From Shimia sp. (GTDB taxonomy: Bacteria > Pseudomonadota > Alphaproteobacteria > Rhodobacterales > Rhodobacteraceae): a DNA stretch of 64,000 nt. A program made the position numbers and the translations under genes. Shown here one piece after another: positions 41,522-52,028 of this stretch; positions within the stretch are counted from its first letter, which is position 1; each line of letters opens with the position of its first letter. Under the pieces are notes generated by a model. It was not told the origin of the DNA. It ran no database searches and was given only the letters and a program-made list of their open reading frames with translations. The stretch spans positions 1-64,000 of the forward strand of contig NZ_JAKVCW010000007.1 in assembly GCF_022448905.1 (NCBI RefSeq). The letters are read 5' to 3'.

Positions 41522-44500
41522 TTACGCCGCTTCAGACGGCTCCGCCTTCTTGTTGGTGCCCTTGACCCACTCCCGCATGCCTTGCAGCAACACGTAAAGG
41601 ATCGGCACAATCACCACCCCAATCACGGTCGCCGCCAGCATGCCGCCAAACACGGCCACACCAATGGCCTTCTGGCTTGCCGCCCCGGCGCCATTGGCCA
41701 CCAACAGCGGCACCACGCCCAACAGGAACGACAGCGCCGTCATCATCACCGCACGGAAACGCTGGCTCGCGGCCTCAATTGCGGCCTCCTTGATGCTCAG
41801 CCCCGCGGCACGCCGCTCCATCGCAAATTCCACGATGAGAATGGCGTTTTTGGAGGCCAGACCAATCAGCATGATCATCCCGATCTGGGTGTAGAGGTTC
41901 ACATCCCCACCGGACACAAGCACCGCCGCCAGCGCGCCAAACAGCGCCACGGTGACCGAGAGCAGAATGCCCACCGGCATGGTCCAACTCTCGTACTGCG
42001 CCACAAGGAACAGGTAGCCAAAGACCACCGCCATGATCAGGATCAGCACCACAAGACCGCCTGCGGCTTGCTGCTGCTGCGCGGTCCCGGTCCACTCAAA
42101 GGCATATCCCGGAGGCAGAGCCGTCGCGGCCTCCTCTTCCAGAACGCGGATCGCATCCCCGGTCGACAGGCCTTCTTTTGGCACCCCGGTCACAGTCGCA
42201 GAGCGGAACATATTGTAGCGGTTCAGCGCCACCGGCCCCAACTCATTGCGCACCGTCACAAGCGTACCCATAGGCACCATCTCGCCGCTTTGGGACCGCA
42301 CATACAGCGCATTGATGTCCTCGACTTGCGAGCGGAATTCACCGTCCGCTTGAATCATCACACGATAGACGCGACCAAACAGGTTGAAGTCATTCACATA
42401 AATCGAGCCCATATAGCCCTGCAGCGTGGTGAAGACGTCGGCAATCGACACGTTGAGCGACTTCGCCTTTTCCCGATCCAGGTCGACATAGACCTTTGGC
42501 ACGTTGGCGCGGAAGGTCGAATAGCTCTGTGCCATCTCGTCCCGTTGGTTGGCCGCATAGACCAGCGAGCCAACAGCGGCCGCCAAGTCCTGTGCGGTGC
42601 CGCCACCGGTTTGCTGCACCTTCATTTCCACACCCGCACTCAGACCAAGGCCAGAGATCGGCGGTGGGTTAAAGGCAATCACGCTGGCGGAAATCTCCTG
42701 ATTGGCAAGGCCATAAACCTTGGCCAAAATCCCATCCGCGCTCAGCTCATCTGTCTGGCGATCATCCCAAGGCTCCAGGTTCAAAATGATCATCGCCCCG
42801 TTGGAGCCAGACCCGTTCAGCAAACTAAAGCCGTTCACAAGCACAGAGCCAGCCACGCCTGGGATTTCCATCAGCTGCTCGTTCAAACGTGTGGTGACCT
42901 TCTCGGTCCGCTCAAGCGAGGCCGCATCCGGCAGCTGAACATCCACAAACAGCGTGCCGTTGTCTTCCAGCGGGATGAAGCCTGCAGGGATCGATTTGAT
43001 CAACGTGCCGGAGCCCGCCATCATCGCGCCAATGATCACAAGCGCCAGGATTGGGATACGCACAAACCGACGTACAATCCCAACATAAGCGCCCCGCGCG
43101 CCGTCCACGCCTTTCTCAAACGTCGCCATCAGGCCCTTAGGGCCACCCGGATCACGCGGCTTCAGGATCAGCGAGCACAACGCCGGAGACAGCGTCAGCG
43201 CGTTGATCGAGGAAATCACCACAGCGGTGGAGATGGTCACGGCAAACTGCGTGTAGAGCCGCCCGGTGATGCCCGGCATGAAGGTCACCGGCACAAACAC
43301 CGCCAGCAATACCAGCGTGGTTGCAATCACCGGCCCGGTGATCTGTCCCATCGCCTTGCGGGTGGCGTCCGCCGCAGACAGCCCCTCTTCCGCAATGATG
43401 CGCTCAACATTCTCCACCACAACAATCGCGTCATCCACCACGATCCCGATCGCAAGCACCAAGGCAAACAAGGAGATCGTGTTCAGCGACATGCCGAACA
43501 ACAACAAGAAGGCAAATGCACCAATCAAAGACACTGGAATGGCCACCGCAGGAATGACCGTCGCCCGCACATTGCCAAGGAAGATGAATACCACCGAGAT
43601 CACGAGGATGAACGTCAGGATCAAGGTCGAGACCACATCGCTCAGCGACTGCTCCACAAACAGTGTGCTGTCATACGGAATGGCGTACTCTACATCATCC
43701 GGGAAGGCGCTCGACAGGCGTTCGACTTCGGCCTTCACAGCCTCCGCCACCGCCAAAGCGTTTTCGCCCGGCGCCTGATAGATCGCCAGAACCGTCGCCG
43801 GGTTGCCATCCGCTCGGCCAGAGGCATTGTAGTAGTTCGCTCCCAGCTCGACCCGCGCCACATCTTTCATGCGCACAATGCTGCCCGCCTCGCCGGTACG
43901 CAGCACGATCTCTTCAAATTCCTTCACCGTGGTCAGACGGCCTTTGGATTTGATGGTGTATTGAAACTGCTGCCCGGTTGGGATCGGTGGCGTCCCAATT
44001 TGACCAGCAGAGACCTCAAGGTTCTGCTCACGAATGGCCGCTACCAGATCCCCTGGTGTGAGCCCCAACCCTGCCATACGGTCTGGATCCATCCACATCC
44101 GCATGGAGTATTCAAAGTTGGTCATCACGTCCGCTTTACCGACGCCTTTCACACGTGCCAACGCATCGCGCAGGTTGATCGAAGCGTAGTTGGACAAGAA
44201 CACCTCGTCATAGGTGCTGTTTGGCGAGACCAGCGTGACAATCATCAACATGTTGGTGGAGGACTTCTGTGTCACCACCCCGCTGTTGGTCACCTCGGTT
44301 GGCAAAGACGACGTCGCCTGTGCCACGCGGTTCTGCACGTTCACCGAGGCAATGTCCGGATCTGTTCCCACCTCAAAGGTCACAGACAGGTTGTAGGAGC
44401 CGGTGTCCGTACTGTCCGACGACATATAGATCATGTCGTCCACCCCGTTCACCTGTGCCTCAATCGGCGCGGCCACGGTGTTCTCCACAGTTTCGGAGTT

Positions 44501-44659
44501 CGCGCCAGTGTAGTTGGCTGACACGGTCACCACAGGGGGCGTGATGTCCGGGAACTGCTCCACAGGGAGCGCATTATACCCGATGAACCCCATAATGGAG
44601 AGCACCAGAGAAATCACAAACGCCGTTTTCGGGCGCCGGATGAAGATCGCTGAAAACAC
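41522..44659 (-). CDS. RND efflux pump, HAE1 (AcrB/MexF-like) inner-membrane subunit
   Basis: A 1045-residue proton-driven drug exporter. Twelve helices and two large periplasmic loops are predicted. The proton-relay aspartates are visible in [20 protein letters not shown] and a lysine partner region in the second half ([16 protein letters not shown]). The N-terminus [10 protein letters not shown] is typical. The upstream gene encodes its adaptor three bases away. No TolC-type channel gene accompanies it, so it must use one encoded elsewhere. Confidence 0.95.
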   Translation of the reverse strand: MFSAIFIRRPKTAFVISLVLSIMGFIGYNALPVEQFPDITPPVVTVSANYTGANSETVENTVAAPIEAQVNGVDDMIYMSSDSTDTGSYNLSVTFEVGTDPDIASVNVQNRVAQATSSLPTEVTNSGVVTQKSSTNMLMIVTLVSPNSTYDEVFLSNYASINLRDALARVKGVGKADVMTNFEYSMRMWMDPDRMAGLGLTPGDLVAAIREQNLEVSAGQIGTPPIPTGQQFQYTIKSKGRLTTVKEFEEIVLRTGEAGSIVRMKDVARVELGANYYNASGRADGNPATVLAIYQAPGENALAVAEAVKAEVERLSSAFPDDVEYAIPYDSTLFVEQSLSDVVSTLILTFILVISVVFIFLGNVRATVIPAVAIPVSLIGAFAFLLLFGMSLNTISLFALVLAIGIVVDDAIVVVENVERIIAEEGLSAADATRKAMGQITGPVIATTLVLLAVFVPVTFMPGITGRLYTQFAVTISTAVVISSINALTLSPALCSLILKPRDPGGPKGLMATFEKGVDGARGAYVGIVRRFVRIPILALVIIGAMMAGSGTLIKSIPAGFIPLEDNGTLFVDVQLPDAASLERTEKVTTRLNEQLMEIPGVAGSVLVNGFSLLNGSGSNGAMIILNLEPWDDRQTDELSADGILAKVYGLANQEISASVIAFNPPPISGLGLSAGVEMKVQQTGGGTAQDLAAAVGSLVYAANQRDEMAQSYSTFRANVPKVYVDLDREKAKSLNVSIADVFTTLQGYMGSIYVNDFNLFGRVYRVMIQADGEFRSQVEDINALYVRSQSGEMVPMGTLVTVRNELGPVALNRYNMFRSATVTGVPKEGLSTGDAIRVLEEEAATALPPGYAFEWTGTAQQQQAAGGLVVLILIMAVVFGYLFLVAQYESWTMPVGILLSVTVALFGALAAVLVSGGDVNLYTQIGMIMLIGLASKNAILIVEFAMERRAAGLSIKEAAIEAASQRFRAVMMTALSFLLGVVPLLVANGAGAASQKAIGVAVFGGMLAATVIGVVIVPILYVLLQGMREWVKGTNKKAEPSEAA

Positions 44660-44662
44660 GGG

Positions 44663-45799
44663 TTACTGCTCCTCTGTCGGCTGACCGGCCAGCACCGCAT
44701 CAACGGTCACACCGGGGCGCACACGCTGGAGGCCTTCGACAATCACGGACTCGCCTTCACGCATGCCATCCTCAACCACCACCGCGGTTTCGACCTGACG
44801 GCCTAGGGTCACATAGCGCTGCTCCACAGTCTGTTGTTGGCCAACCACCAGCACAAAGTCCCCACGCTGGTCTCGTTGCACAGCGGCCTGCGGAATCATC
44901 AACACTTGACTTGGGGCCGCACTGGCAATGCGGATGTTCAGGAACGCGCCGTCCAGCAACAGCCCACGCTCATTGGCAAATTCCGCGCGCAAGGTGATGG
45001 TGCCGGTTGACGGGTTGATCCGGTTGTCGACAAAGACCACCTGTCCAACTTCATCCAGTTCGTCGCCGTTGGGCAAGATTGCAAAGACCTTTGGCGCCTT
45101 CTCTCTATCTGACAATTCCTGAAGTTCCGCTTCGTGGTGTTCCATCACCTCCACCAGCTGCTTTTCAGTCAGGGAGAATTCCACAAAGATCGGCGCGGTA
45201 CGCACGATGTTGATCAGATAGGTGGTGTTTGGACCAACCAACTCGCCCACGCTGACGTTGGACCGGCCGATGCGCCCGTCAAACGGCGCATGGATTTTGG
45301 TGTAGTCCAGATCCAGCTGTGCCTGCGCAATGGCAGCTTTGGCTATCGACACCTGCGCCTTGGCCACCTCGTTGTTGGCCACGGCCACATCGCGATCCGC
45401 CTCGGTGCCGACATCCCGCTCAAACAGCTCGGTCTTTCGCACCAACTCGACCTCTGTCAGACGCAGATTGGCTTCCGCCTGTGCCAGGTCCGCCTGCCGC
45501 GCATCCACGGCCGCCTGATAGACCTCCGGCTCGATCTCAAACAACAGATCGCCCTCAGCCACCTCGTCGCCGTCCTGCCCGTGGATCTTCTCCACAAAGC
45601 CGCTCACGCGGGCCACAAGGTCCACTTTGTCCACGGCTTCGCCTTTACCGATAAAAATCACTTCATCCACCAACTCGTCAGTGTAGGCGGCAGCTATTGC
45701 GACTTTTGGAGCTGGCGCATCCTGCGCCGCCGCGCTGGTCGCCAATAAGCTGACCGAGAGCATGGCCGCAGAGAGAGAGGTGAAAATCGGAAACTTCAT
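44663..45799 (-). CDS. RND efflux periplasmic adaptor subunit (membrane fusion protein)
   Basis: 378 residues with a Sec signal ending near A-A-A-Q. The lipoyl-like motif halves G-F-V-E-K-I-H-G-Q-D-G-D-E-V and I-H-A-P-F-D-G-R-I-G-R-S-N-V-S-V-G-E surround an alpha-helical hairpin of about 70 residues. The beta-barrel and membrane-proximal domains follow. It lacks the lipobox cysteine of AcrA, so it is probably soluble periplasmic or retained by its partners. The upstream 195 bases carry the operon promoter and, beyond, the terminator of the mrp operon. Confidence 0.92.
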   Translation of the reverse strand: MKFPIFTSLSAAMLSVSLLATSAAAQDAPAPKVAIAAAYTDELVDEVIFIGKGEAVDKVDLVARVSGFVEKIHGQDGDEVAEGDLLFEIEPEVYQAAVDARQADLAQAEANLRLTEVELVRKTELFERDVGTEADRDVAVANNEVAKAQVSIAKAAIAQAQLDLDYTKIHAPFDGRIGRSNVSVGELVGPNTTYLINIVRTAPIFVEFSLTEKQLVEVMEHHEAELQELSDREKAPKVFAILPNGDELDEVGQVVFVDNRINPSTGTITLRAEFANERGLLLDGAFLNIRIASAAPSQVLMIPQAAVQRDQRGDFVLVVGQQQTVEQRYVTLGRQVETAVVVEDGMREGESVIVEGLQRVRPGVTVDAVLAGQPTEEQ

Positions 45800-45940
45800 G
45801 GTGTCTTATCCCAATAGCTTGGAGATCAGGGCCAAATGAAACGGCGGTGATCACATGACAATTTTTGCCATAGAACCATGGCCCGCCTCAGGCGGCAAGA
45901 GTGCGTTAACCACAAAAGCCAAGCATCTGGCAGAAAAAGC

Positions 45941-45969
45941 AAAAACGCGCCGACGAGCGGCGCGTTTTT
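45941..45969 (-). terminator. Terminator of the mrp operon
   Basis: Perfect 11-bp stem AAAAACGCGCC/GGCGCGTTTTT plus an inner G-C pair and a five-base loop. On the minus strand it runs into a T-rich tail. Confidence 0.9.
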
Positions 45970-45994
45970 CCGAATATTTCAGGTATCAAAACGA

Positions 45995-46363
45995 TCAGTC
46001 GTTGTCGTAATAGGCGGGCGGATCATCATAAATCGCCCAGCCAAATTCCCCTTCAGAGCCTGGCAGCTCCTCCGGCTTCATCTTCGCCTGAATGTAAGTT
46101 TTTGCGACAAAATGCGCGCTCACCGGCGCGGTCAGGAACAGGAAGATCGTGATCAGCAACTCGTGAAACGACAGCGTGCCTTTCACCAGCAGGAAGTACA
46201 GCATCGAGGCGATCAATACGCCGCCCACTCCAAGCGTGGTCGCCTTGGTGGGGGCGTGTAGCCGTTGCATGGTGTCTTTGAGTTTGAGCATGCCAAAACT
46301 GCCGACCAGCCCAAACACTCCGGCCAGCACGATGAAGAAGGACACAAGGATTTCTGCAAACAT
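45995..46363 (-). CDS. mrpG: Na+/H+ antiporter subunit G
   Basis: 122 residues from the ATG at 46363 (AAAGGAGAG site); the longer frame to 46588 overlaps mrpF and is a shadow. Three helices are predicted, and the family pattern G-L-V-G-S-F-G-M-L-K-L-K-D-T-M-Q-R-L-H-A-P-T-K-A is present. MrpG is a small required subunit of the Mrp complex. It is the last gene of the operon. Confidence 0.9.
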   Translation of the reverse strand: MFAEILVSFFIVLAGVFGLVGSFGMLKLKDTMQRLHAPTKATTLGVGGVLIASMLYFLLVKGTLSFHELLITIFLFLTAPVSAHFVAKTYIQAKMKPEELPGSEGEFGWAIYDDPPAYYDND

Positions 46364-46374
46364 CTGTCTCTCCT

Positions 46375-46644
46375 TTACTCGATGATGTCGCCGCGCAGTA
46401 CGAAGCGGCAGTAGGCAACCGTTGACACAAACCCGACCATAGCCACCAGCATGGAGGCCTCGTAGTAGATCGCCGTCCCTTTGTGCACGCCGTACAAGAT
46501 CAAAAGCGCAATCGCGTTGATCACTATGGTGTCCAGCGCCAAAATGCGATCCGCCGCGGTGGGGCCTTTTGCGATGCGAAACACGCACATCAACATGCCA
46601 AGTCCAAAGCAGGCAAAGCCAAAATAGAGAGCCATTGTGATCAT
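46375..46644 (-). CDS. mrpF: Na+/H+ antiporter subunit F
   Basis: 89 residues, three helices, with the R-I-x-K-G-P-T-A-A-D-R-I-L-A-L-D motif diagnostic of MrpF. The start overlaps the mrpE stop in ATGA (46641-46644). Confidence 0.9.
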   Translation of the reverse strand: MITMALYFGFACFGLGMLMCVFRIAKGPTAADRILALDTIVINAIALLILYGVHKGTAIYYEASMLVAMVGFVSTVAYCRFVLRGDIIE

Positions 46645-47132
46645 GAGAAAATCTCCTTCAACCGGCGCTCGTAGCGGTTTTTGATCTCATCGCGCACCGC
46701 CTCCGGATCTTCACAGTCCAGACAATGCACCAGCACGCTTGTGCCATCCGCGGACAACATCGCCGACACCGTACCCGGGGTCATGGTGATGGTGCCTGCC
46801 AGAATGGTGATCGCCTCCGGTGACGTGACATCCAACGGCACGGTGACCCATTTCGCGTGAATGTCCTTGTTGCGCTTGAACAGAATGATCGCGGCGACGT
46901 GGAAGTTCGCGACCACAATGTCCCATAGCACCACCAGCACATATTCCACCACTTTGAAGTAGTTTTGGATATGTGGGCGTCCCGGCCAATAGGGCGCAGT
47001 CAGAATAGGTACGATCACCCCAAAAATCGCCCCCAAGAGCACGTTACCGACCGTCACCTTGTTGACCAGCATCAGCCAAATCACCAACAAGGTCAGGCTC
47101 AAAATCGGGTGTGGTAGAAGTTTCCGTCTCAT
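46641..47132 (-). CDS. mrpE: Na+/H+ antiporter subunit E
   Basis: 163 residues. Two N-terminal helices are followed by a cytosolic region with the family segment TPGTVSAMLSADGTSVLVHCLD. MrpE is needed for complex assembly. It overlaps mrpD upstream and mrpF downstream by four bases each. Confidence 0.9.
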   Translation of the reverse strand: MRRKLLPHPILSLTLLVIWLMLVNKVTVGNVLLGAIFGVIVPILTAPYWPGRPHIQNYFKVVEYVLVVLWDIVVANFHVAAIILFKRNKDIHAKWVTVPLDVTSPEAITILAGTITMTPGTVSAMLSADGTSVLVHCLDCEDPEAVRDEIKNRYERRLKEIFS

Positions 47133-48661
47133 TTCAGATCCTCCCCATTCTGCCCAAGCACCGCGTCAACATAGCCTGACACATCAAACAGCTGAGCTGA
47201 GGTTTGCTCCAGATAGCCCATCACAGGCCCGGCAAACGCCGCCAACAGCACCAAGGTAGCCAAAGACAAACTCACACCGGTCAGCGCATTTACACCAATT
47301 GTCGCTGCGTCTTTCGGCTCTTCCGCCTCAGGATCGGCCAAAGCTGTGGCTTTCCAGAACACCACGCTGCCCGCTCGCGCAAAGCCCACAATGGTCACCA
47401 ACGAGCCGATCAGGATCGCCGCCCAGGCCGTCGCCATCCATGGCATGTCGCGCACCCCGTCTAGCACCAGCAGCTTGCCCAGGAACCCGCTCAGCGGCGG
47501 CATCCCCGTCACGCCAATGGCGCCCACAAAGAAGAACGCTGCAAACAAGCCGTTCTGATAGATTGGCGGCTGGGCTGACAAAGCATCGCTGCCGCGTCGT
47601 GTCACCACCAGATCCGCCAGCAGGAACAGCGCTGCCGCCGCAAAGGTCGAGTGCAGCAGGTAGTACAATCCCGCCGAAATCGCCTCAGGCGTAAACGCCG
47701 CTACCGCGAGCAACAATGTGCCCATGGAGCCTACCACTGCAAAGGACAGCATCGGCATCAACCGCCGTGCACCCAACACGCCAATCGCGCCCACCGCCAA
47801 GGTGATCACCGCCGCGGGCATGACCCAGCTTCCGATCAGCCCGTCCACCGCAGCCACATCCGGCCCAAACACCAATGTGTAGAAGCGGATGATCGCGTAG
47901 GCACCGACTTTGGTCATGATCGCAAACAACGCCGCCACAGGTGCTGGCGCATTGGCATAGGTCGCGGGCAGCCAAAACTGCACCGGGAACAGCGCTGCCT
48001 TGATGGCAAAGACCATCAACAGCAACACCGCCGACACGCGCAGGATAGCGGCCTCTTCCACCGGAAGTCCCCGCACTTTCACGGCCAGATCCGCGATGTT
48101 CAGCGTGCCGGTCGACGCATACAGCCCGCCAAGTGCAAACAAGAACAGCGTGGAGCCCGCAAGGTTCATCACCACATACTGCAGGCCTGCTTTCAGCCGC
48201 ACCTTGCCACCGCCGTGGATCATCAAACCATAGGAGGCGATCAGCAGCACTTCGAAGAACACAAACAAGTTAAACGCGTCACCGGTCAGGAAGGCACCAC
48301 AGACCCCCATCAACTGGAACTGGAACAGCGCGTGGAAGTGCCGTCCGCGGTTGTCCCACTCCGTGGCAATCGCATGCCACAGCACAATCAGCGCCAAAAT
48401 GGTTGTCAGAAGCACCATCATCGCCGACAGGCGGTCGAGTACCAACACAATGCCAAAGGGCGCAGGCCAGTCGCCAAGGTAGTAGACATGCGTCTCACCA
48501 TCTGCCGCCATCGCCAGCAAGCCGAGCGAAATCGCCGCCAACATCACCGTGCCCGCCACCGACGCATAGCGCGCAAGCTTAATGTCGTGCCGCATGACAT
48601 AAGCGATCACCGGCGCCAACAGCGCTGGCAGCACAACAGGAGCAATAATCCAGTGGTTCAT
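47129..48661 (-). CDS. mrpD: Na+/H+ antiporter subunit D
   Basis: A 510-residue NuoL/M/N-type proton-translocating membrane subunit with about 14 helices. The quinone-antiporter family core appears in F-P-V-Q-F-W-L-P-A-T-Y-A-N-A-P-A-P-V-A-A-L and a conserved lysine lies in I-M-T-K-V-G. It works with the A-B and C subunits to exchange cytosolic Na+ for periplasmic H+. It overlaps mrpC and mrpE by four bases each. Confidence 0.93.
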   Translation of the reverse strand: MNHWIIAPVVLPALLAPVIAYVMRHDIKLARYASVAGTVMLAAISLGLLAMAADGETHVYYLGDWPAPFGIVLVLDRLSAMMVLLTTILALIVLWHAIATEWDNRGRHFHALFQFQLMGVCGAFLTGDAFNLFVFFEVLLIASYGLMIHGGGKVRLKAGLQYVVMNLAGSTLFLFALGGLYASTGTLNIADLAVKVRGLPVEEAAILRVSAVLLLMVFAIKAALFPVQFWLPATYANAPAPVAALFAIMTKVGAYAIIRFYTLVFGPDVAAVDGLIGSWVMPAAVITLAVGAIGVLGARRLMPMLSFAVVGSMGTLLLAVAAFTPEAISAGLYYLLHSTFAAAALFLLADLVVTRRGSDALSAQPPIYQNGLFAAFFFVGAIGVTGMPPLSGFLGKLLVLDGVRDMPWMATAWAAILIGSLVTIVGFARAGSVVFWKATALADPEAEEPKDAATIGVNALTGVSLSLATLVLLAAFAGPVMGYLEQTSAQLFDVSGYVDAVLGQNGEDLK

Positions 48662-49020
48662 ACGCCCTGCCCCTCTGTGTCCTGCGCACCATCGTCGTCT
48701 GTCATGTTGATCTCATCACTGTCCGCCTCAAGATAGGCGCCCAGCGCGATCATCACCAAAACCGCGGTCATGCCAAAGCTGATCACAATCGCGGTCAACA
48801 CCAAGGCCTGCGGCAGCGGATCAGAATAGCTGACATCAGCATATTTGTTCAGGATCGGCGGTGCGTTCACCGCCAGACGCCCGGTGGCAAATAGGAACAC
48901 GTTCACCGCATAAGACAGCAACGCCATCCCGAGGATCACAGGAAAGGCCCGCAGGCGCAGGATCAGGTAGATCCCCCCCGCCGTCAGCACGCCAATGGCA
49001 CTGGCAACAATCATCTCCAT
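48658..49020 (-). CDS. mrpC: Na+/H+ antiporter subunit C
   Basis: A 120-residue NuoK-like subunit with three helices. The N-terminal half shows G-G-I-Y-L-I-L-R and L-L-S-Y-A-V-N-V, and P-L-P-Q-A-L-V-L-T-A-I-V-I is the family signature. The C-terminal extension is acidic (E-A-D-S-D-E-I-N-M-T-D-D-D). It starts one base after the mrpA stop and overlaps mrpD. Confidence 0.92.
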   Translation of the reverse strand: MEMIVASAIGVLTAGGIYLILRLRAFPVILGMALLSYAVNVFLFATGRLAVNAPPILNKYADVSYSDPLPQALVLTAIVISFGMTAVLVMIALGAYLEADSDEINMTDDDGAQDTEGQGV

Positions 49021-49021
49021 G

Positions 49022-51898
49022 TCATTGGCCCTCCTTCTGTTCTTGCTCGTCTACGCCATCCTCCGGCGCCTCGGACGGGTCGTGATCCATAGGGGTCACG
49101 TTGATGGTTTCCCCGGCAAACCGCGCAATCCGCGACAGGCTGTAGAGCATCAGCATCACCGCGCCCAACACCGCCAAGAACACGCCCAAATCAAACGCCA
49201 TCGCCGTGGCCCACTCAAACTCTTCGATAGGTGGGAAGTGCAGATAGCCATAGGCGCTGGTCAGGAACGGTTTGCCCGCCAGCCACGCACCCGCACCGGT
49301 CAACCCGGCGATGATGACGCCCCAGCCAATCATCGAGTGATACTCGATCCGCTGCCGCAACTGCGCCCAGGCAAAGCCCGAGGCCATGTACTGCATCAGC
49401 AAGGCAATGGAGATCACCAGACCCGCAACAAAGCCGCCACCAGGCTGGTTGTGCCCGCGCAAGAAGATGTAGAGCCCCACCATCACTGCCATCGGCAGCA
49501 TGGCCCGGGTCGCCACCACCATCATCAGCGGGTGACGGTCACGCGACCGATCTGGCGAGAACGCCCGATCCCGCAAACGCTTCGCCGCTGGGCCCCGCAA
49601 CAGCGCGTCCATCAACGCAAAGATCGCCAGGCCCGCAATGCCCAGCACGATGATCTCGCCGTAGGTATCATAGCCCCGGAAATCCACGAGGATCACGTTC
49701 ACCACATTGGTACCGCCGCCGCCTTTATAGGAATTGGCCAGGTGATAGGCCGAAATGCTGTCCACATCGCGTGTCAGGAAGGCCATCGCCAAAGCGGCCA
49801 CTGCGCCGCCGCCAGCAATCGCCACCACAGCATCACGCAGCCGCTTGCCGTTGCTGCTTTCCGCTGGCGTGTCTTTTGGCAGGAAGTAGAGCGCCAAAAG
49901 CAGCAGCATGATGGTCACGGTCTCAACCGAAATCTGCGTCAGCGCGAGGTCCGGTGCGGAGAGGTACACAAACCCACCCGAAATCACGAGGCCGATGATC
50001 GAGATAAACACCAAAGAGCGGAAGCGATTGCGGTGCTGGCTCACCACCAGCCACGTGGCCGCAATCAGCGACAACCAACCAACCCAAACCAAAGGCGGCA
50101 CCGGCAGGATCTCTCGTGTTGGCGCGCTGATACCACCGGTGAAATAGGCATGTGCGCCCACCCCGACTGCAGCCACAACCAACAACGCCAGATAGCGGCT
50201 CATCACGCCATTATGGGTACCTCGGGCAATGGCTTTGGCCAGCGCCACGCAACTGTCCATGATCGCATCAAAGATCGCTTTCGCCTCAGGCCGACGTGCC
50301 CGCAGCCAAATCGCATCCAGCTTGCCGTGCACAGCCAACAGACCACCGCCCACAACAAATGCAATCACCGACATCCACAGCGCCGGTGTCACACCGTGCC
50401 AAAGCTTCAAATGCGGATGCGTATCCAAGCCGGTCACAGCATTGGCCGCCACGGTCACCAGCGGCTCTGCCAAAAACGGCATTGCGCCAATGCCAACCAC
50501 CAGCACCGTCAACAGCGCAGGCGCGGCGTAGAGCCCAAAGGGCGGATCATGTGGCGTGGACGGATAGTCATCGCGCACCGGCCCGCCAAACACGTGGAAG
50601 ATAAACCGGAAAGAATAGGCCACAGAGAAACAGGCCCCCAAAGTTGCCAGAACCGGTACAATCCAAGGGTTGTTATACCACACCGTGTGCGCCGCTTCTT
50701 CAAGCATCATCTCTTTGGAAATAAACCCATTCAGTGGTATGGTCCCCGCCATCGACAGCGCTGTGATCGTCCCGATGATCGCGGTGATTGGCATCAGTTT
50801 GGCCAAGCCACCCAGCCGTTTGATGTCCCGCGTGTGCGCCTCGTGGTCGACAATCCCAGCGGTCATAAACAACGCAGCCTTAAAGGTCAGGTGGTTGATG
50901 ATGTGGAACACAGCCGCAATCACCGCGGCTTTGGTGCCAAAGCCCAACAACATGGTCAGCAGGCCCAAGTGGCTCACGGTCGAAAACGCCAACAAGCCTT
51001 TGAGATCATCTTTGAACAGCGCAATCACAGCACCCAGCACCATCGTGATCAGGCCGGTGGTCGCCACGATATAGAACCATGGGTCCGTGCCCGCCAAAAC
51101 AGGCCACATCCGGGCCATCAGGAACACACCAGCTTTCACCATAGTGGCAGAGTGCAGATAGGCCGACACCGGGGTTGGCGCCGCCATCGCATGTGGCAGC
51201 CAGAAGTGGAACGGGAACTGCGCGGACTTGGTGAATGCGCCGATCAGGATCAGGATCAGTGCCAGCATATACCATTCACTCGCCTTGATCACATCGCCCT
51301 GCGCCAGAATGTCGGTCAGGTTGTAGCTGCCCACGATGTTTCCAAGGATCAGCATACCGCCAATCATCGCCAAGCCACCTGCGCCGGTCACGGTCAACGC
51401 CATCCGTGCGCCCTGACGGCCTTCTGGCAGGTGCTTCCAATAACCAATCAACAAGAAGGACGAGAGGCTGGTCAGCTCCCAGAAAATCAACAAAAGCAGG
51501 ATGTTGTCGGACAAAACGATGCCAAGCATCGCGCCTTGGAAGAGCAGCAAGTAGGTATAAAACTGCCCCATCGGATCATCACCGGATAGGTAGAACCGGG
51601 CATAAAGAATGATCAACAGGCCAACCCCAAGGATCATCCCGGCAAAGAGCAGGCCCAAGCCGTCTAAAAAGAAGCTTGCGGACAAGCCAAGCTGTGGCAA
51701 CCACTGTATGGTTGTACTCACAACCTCGCCCCGCATCACCGCCGGAGCTTGCGTGCCCAACAGGATAAGCGCCAAAATGGTTGGCACGGCGGTAAATGAC
51801 GCACAGGCGTTACGCCCTGCACGGATCATAATGCCTGGAACCAACGCACCTAAAAAAGGAAGAATGGCAATCACTGCCAAAACACTGCCGTCGCTCAT
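49022..51898 (-). CDS. mrpA: Na+/H+ antiporter fused subunits A and B
   Basis: 958 residues: a NuoL-like MrpA region with about 20 helices (roughly residues 1-780) fused to an MrpB domain at the C-terminus (from about 800), ending in an acidic tail with E-Q-K-E-G. Proton-channel lysine and glutamate segments are visible (F-W-E-L-T-S-L-S-S-F-L-L-I-G, F-P-F-H-F-W-L-P-H-A-M). The fusion is usual for the A(B)CDEFG operons of alphaproteobacteria (PhaAB in rhizobia). The complex supports Na+ and alkali tolerance, as expected of a marine organism. The start has GGGAGGG. Confidence 0.94.
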   Translation of the reverse strand: MSDGSVLAVIAILPFLGALVPGIMIRAGRNACASFTAVPTILALILLGTQAPAVMRGEVVSTTIQWLPQLGLSASFFLDGLGLLFAGMILGVGLLIILYARFYLSGDDPMGQFYTYLLLFQGAMLGIVLSDNILLLLIFWELTSLSSFLLIGYWKHLPEGRQGARMALTVTGAGGLAMIGGMLILGNIVGSYNLTDILAQGDVIKASEWYMLALILILIGAFTKSAQFPFHFWLPHAMAAPTPVSAYLHSATMVKAGVFLMARMWPVLAGTDPWFYIVATTGLITMVLGAVIALFKDDLKGLLAFSTVSHLGLLTMLLGFGTKAAVIAAVFHIINHLTFKAALFMTAGIVDHEAHTRDIKRLGGLAKLMPITAIIGTITALSMAGTIPLNGFISKEMMLEEAAHTVWYNNPWIVPVLATLGACFSVAYSFRFIFHVFGGPVRDDYPSTPHDPPFGLYAAPALLTVLVVGIGAMPFLAEPLVTVAANAVTGLDTHPHLKLWHGVTPALWMSVIAFVVGGGLLAVHGKLDAIWLRARRPEAKAIFDAIMDSCVALAKAIARGTHNGVMSRYLALLVVAAVGVGAHAYFTGGISAPTREILPVPPLVWVGWLSLIAATWLVVSQHRNRFRSLVFISIIGLVISGGFVYLSAPDLALTQISVETVTIMLLLLALYFLPKDTPAESSNGKRLRDAVVAIAGGGAVAALAMAFLTRDVDSISAYHLANSYKGGGGTNVVNVILVDFRGYDTYGEIIVLGIAGLAIFALMDALLRGPAAKRLRDRAFSPDRSRDRHPLMMVVATRAMLPMAVMVGLYIFLRGHNQPGGGFVAGLVISIALLMQYMASGFAWAQLRQRIEYHSMIGWGVIIAGLTGAGAWLAGKPFLTSAYGYLHFPPIEEFEWATAMAFDLGVFLAVLGAVMLMLYSLSRIARFAGETINVTPMDHDPSEAPEDGVDEQEQKEGQ

Positions 51899-51926
51899 CC
51901 GCGCCCTCCCGTAAAATTAATCCCGA

Positions 51927-51955
51927 GTGATACTCGTCTCATCGGGCTTGCACAA
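51927..51955 (-). promoter_or_regulatory. Possible promoter of the mrp operon
   Basis: On the minus strand, TTGTGC (51955-51950) and TATCAC (51932-51927) are 17 bases apart, upstream of the mrpA start. The spacing is ideal but the boxes match sigma-70 consensus only partly, so this is a guess. Confidence 0.3.
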
Positions 51956-52028
51956 CCGGATGCCGGTCAAAGCTTGCTATGACTGCGACCTCCTACACAG
52001 GCTTTCGCCAACTTACCACACTGATTTT

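Noticed and set aside
41582-44521. 979-codon plus-strand ORF antisense to the RND pump
   Set aside because: It mirrors the pump frame, is rich in His, Arg and Gln and lacks any domain; it is a GC-bias shadow.
48995-51589. 864-codon plus-strand ORF antisense to mrpA
   Set aside because: Same cause: antisense of a GC-rich membrane-protein gene, with no hydrophobic organisation or motif of its own.
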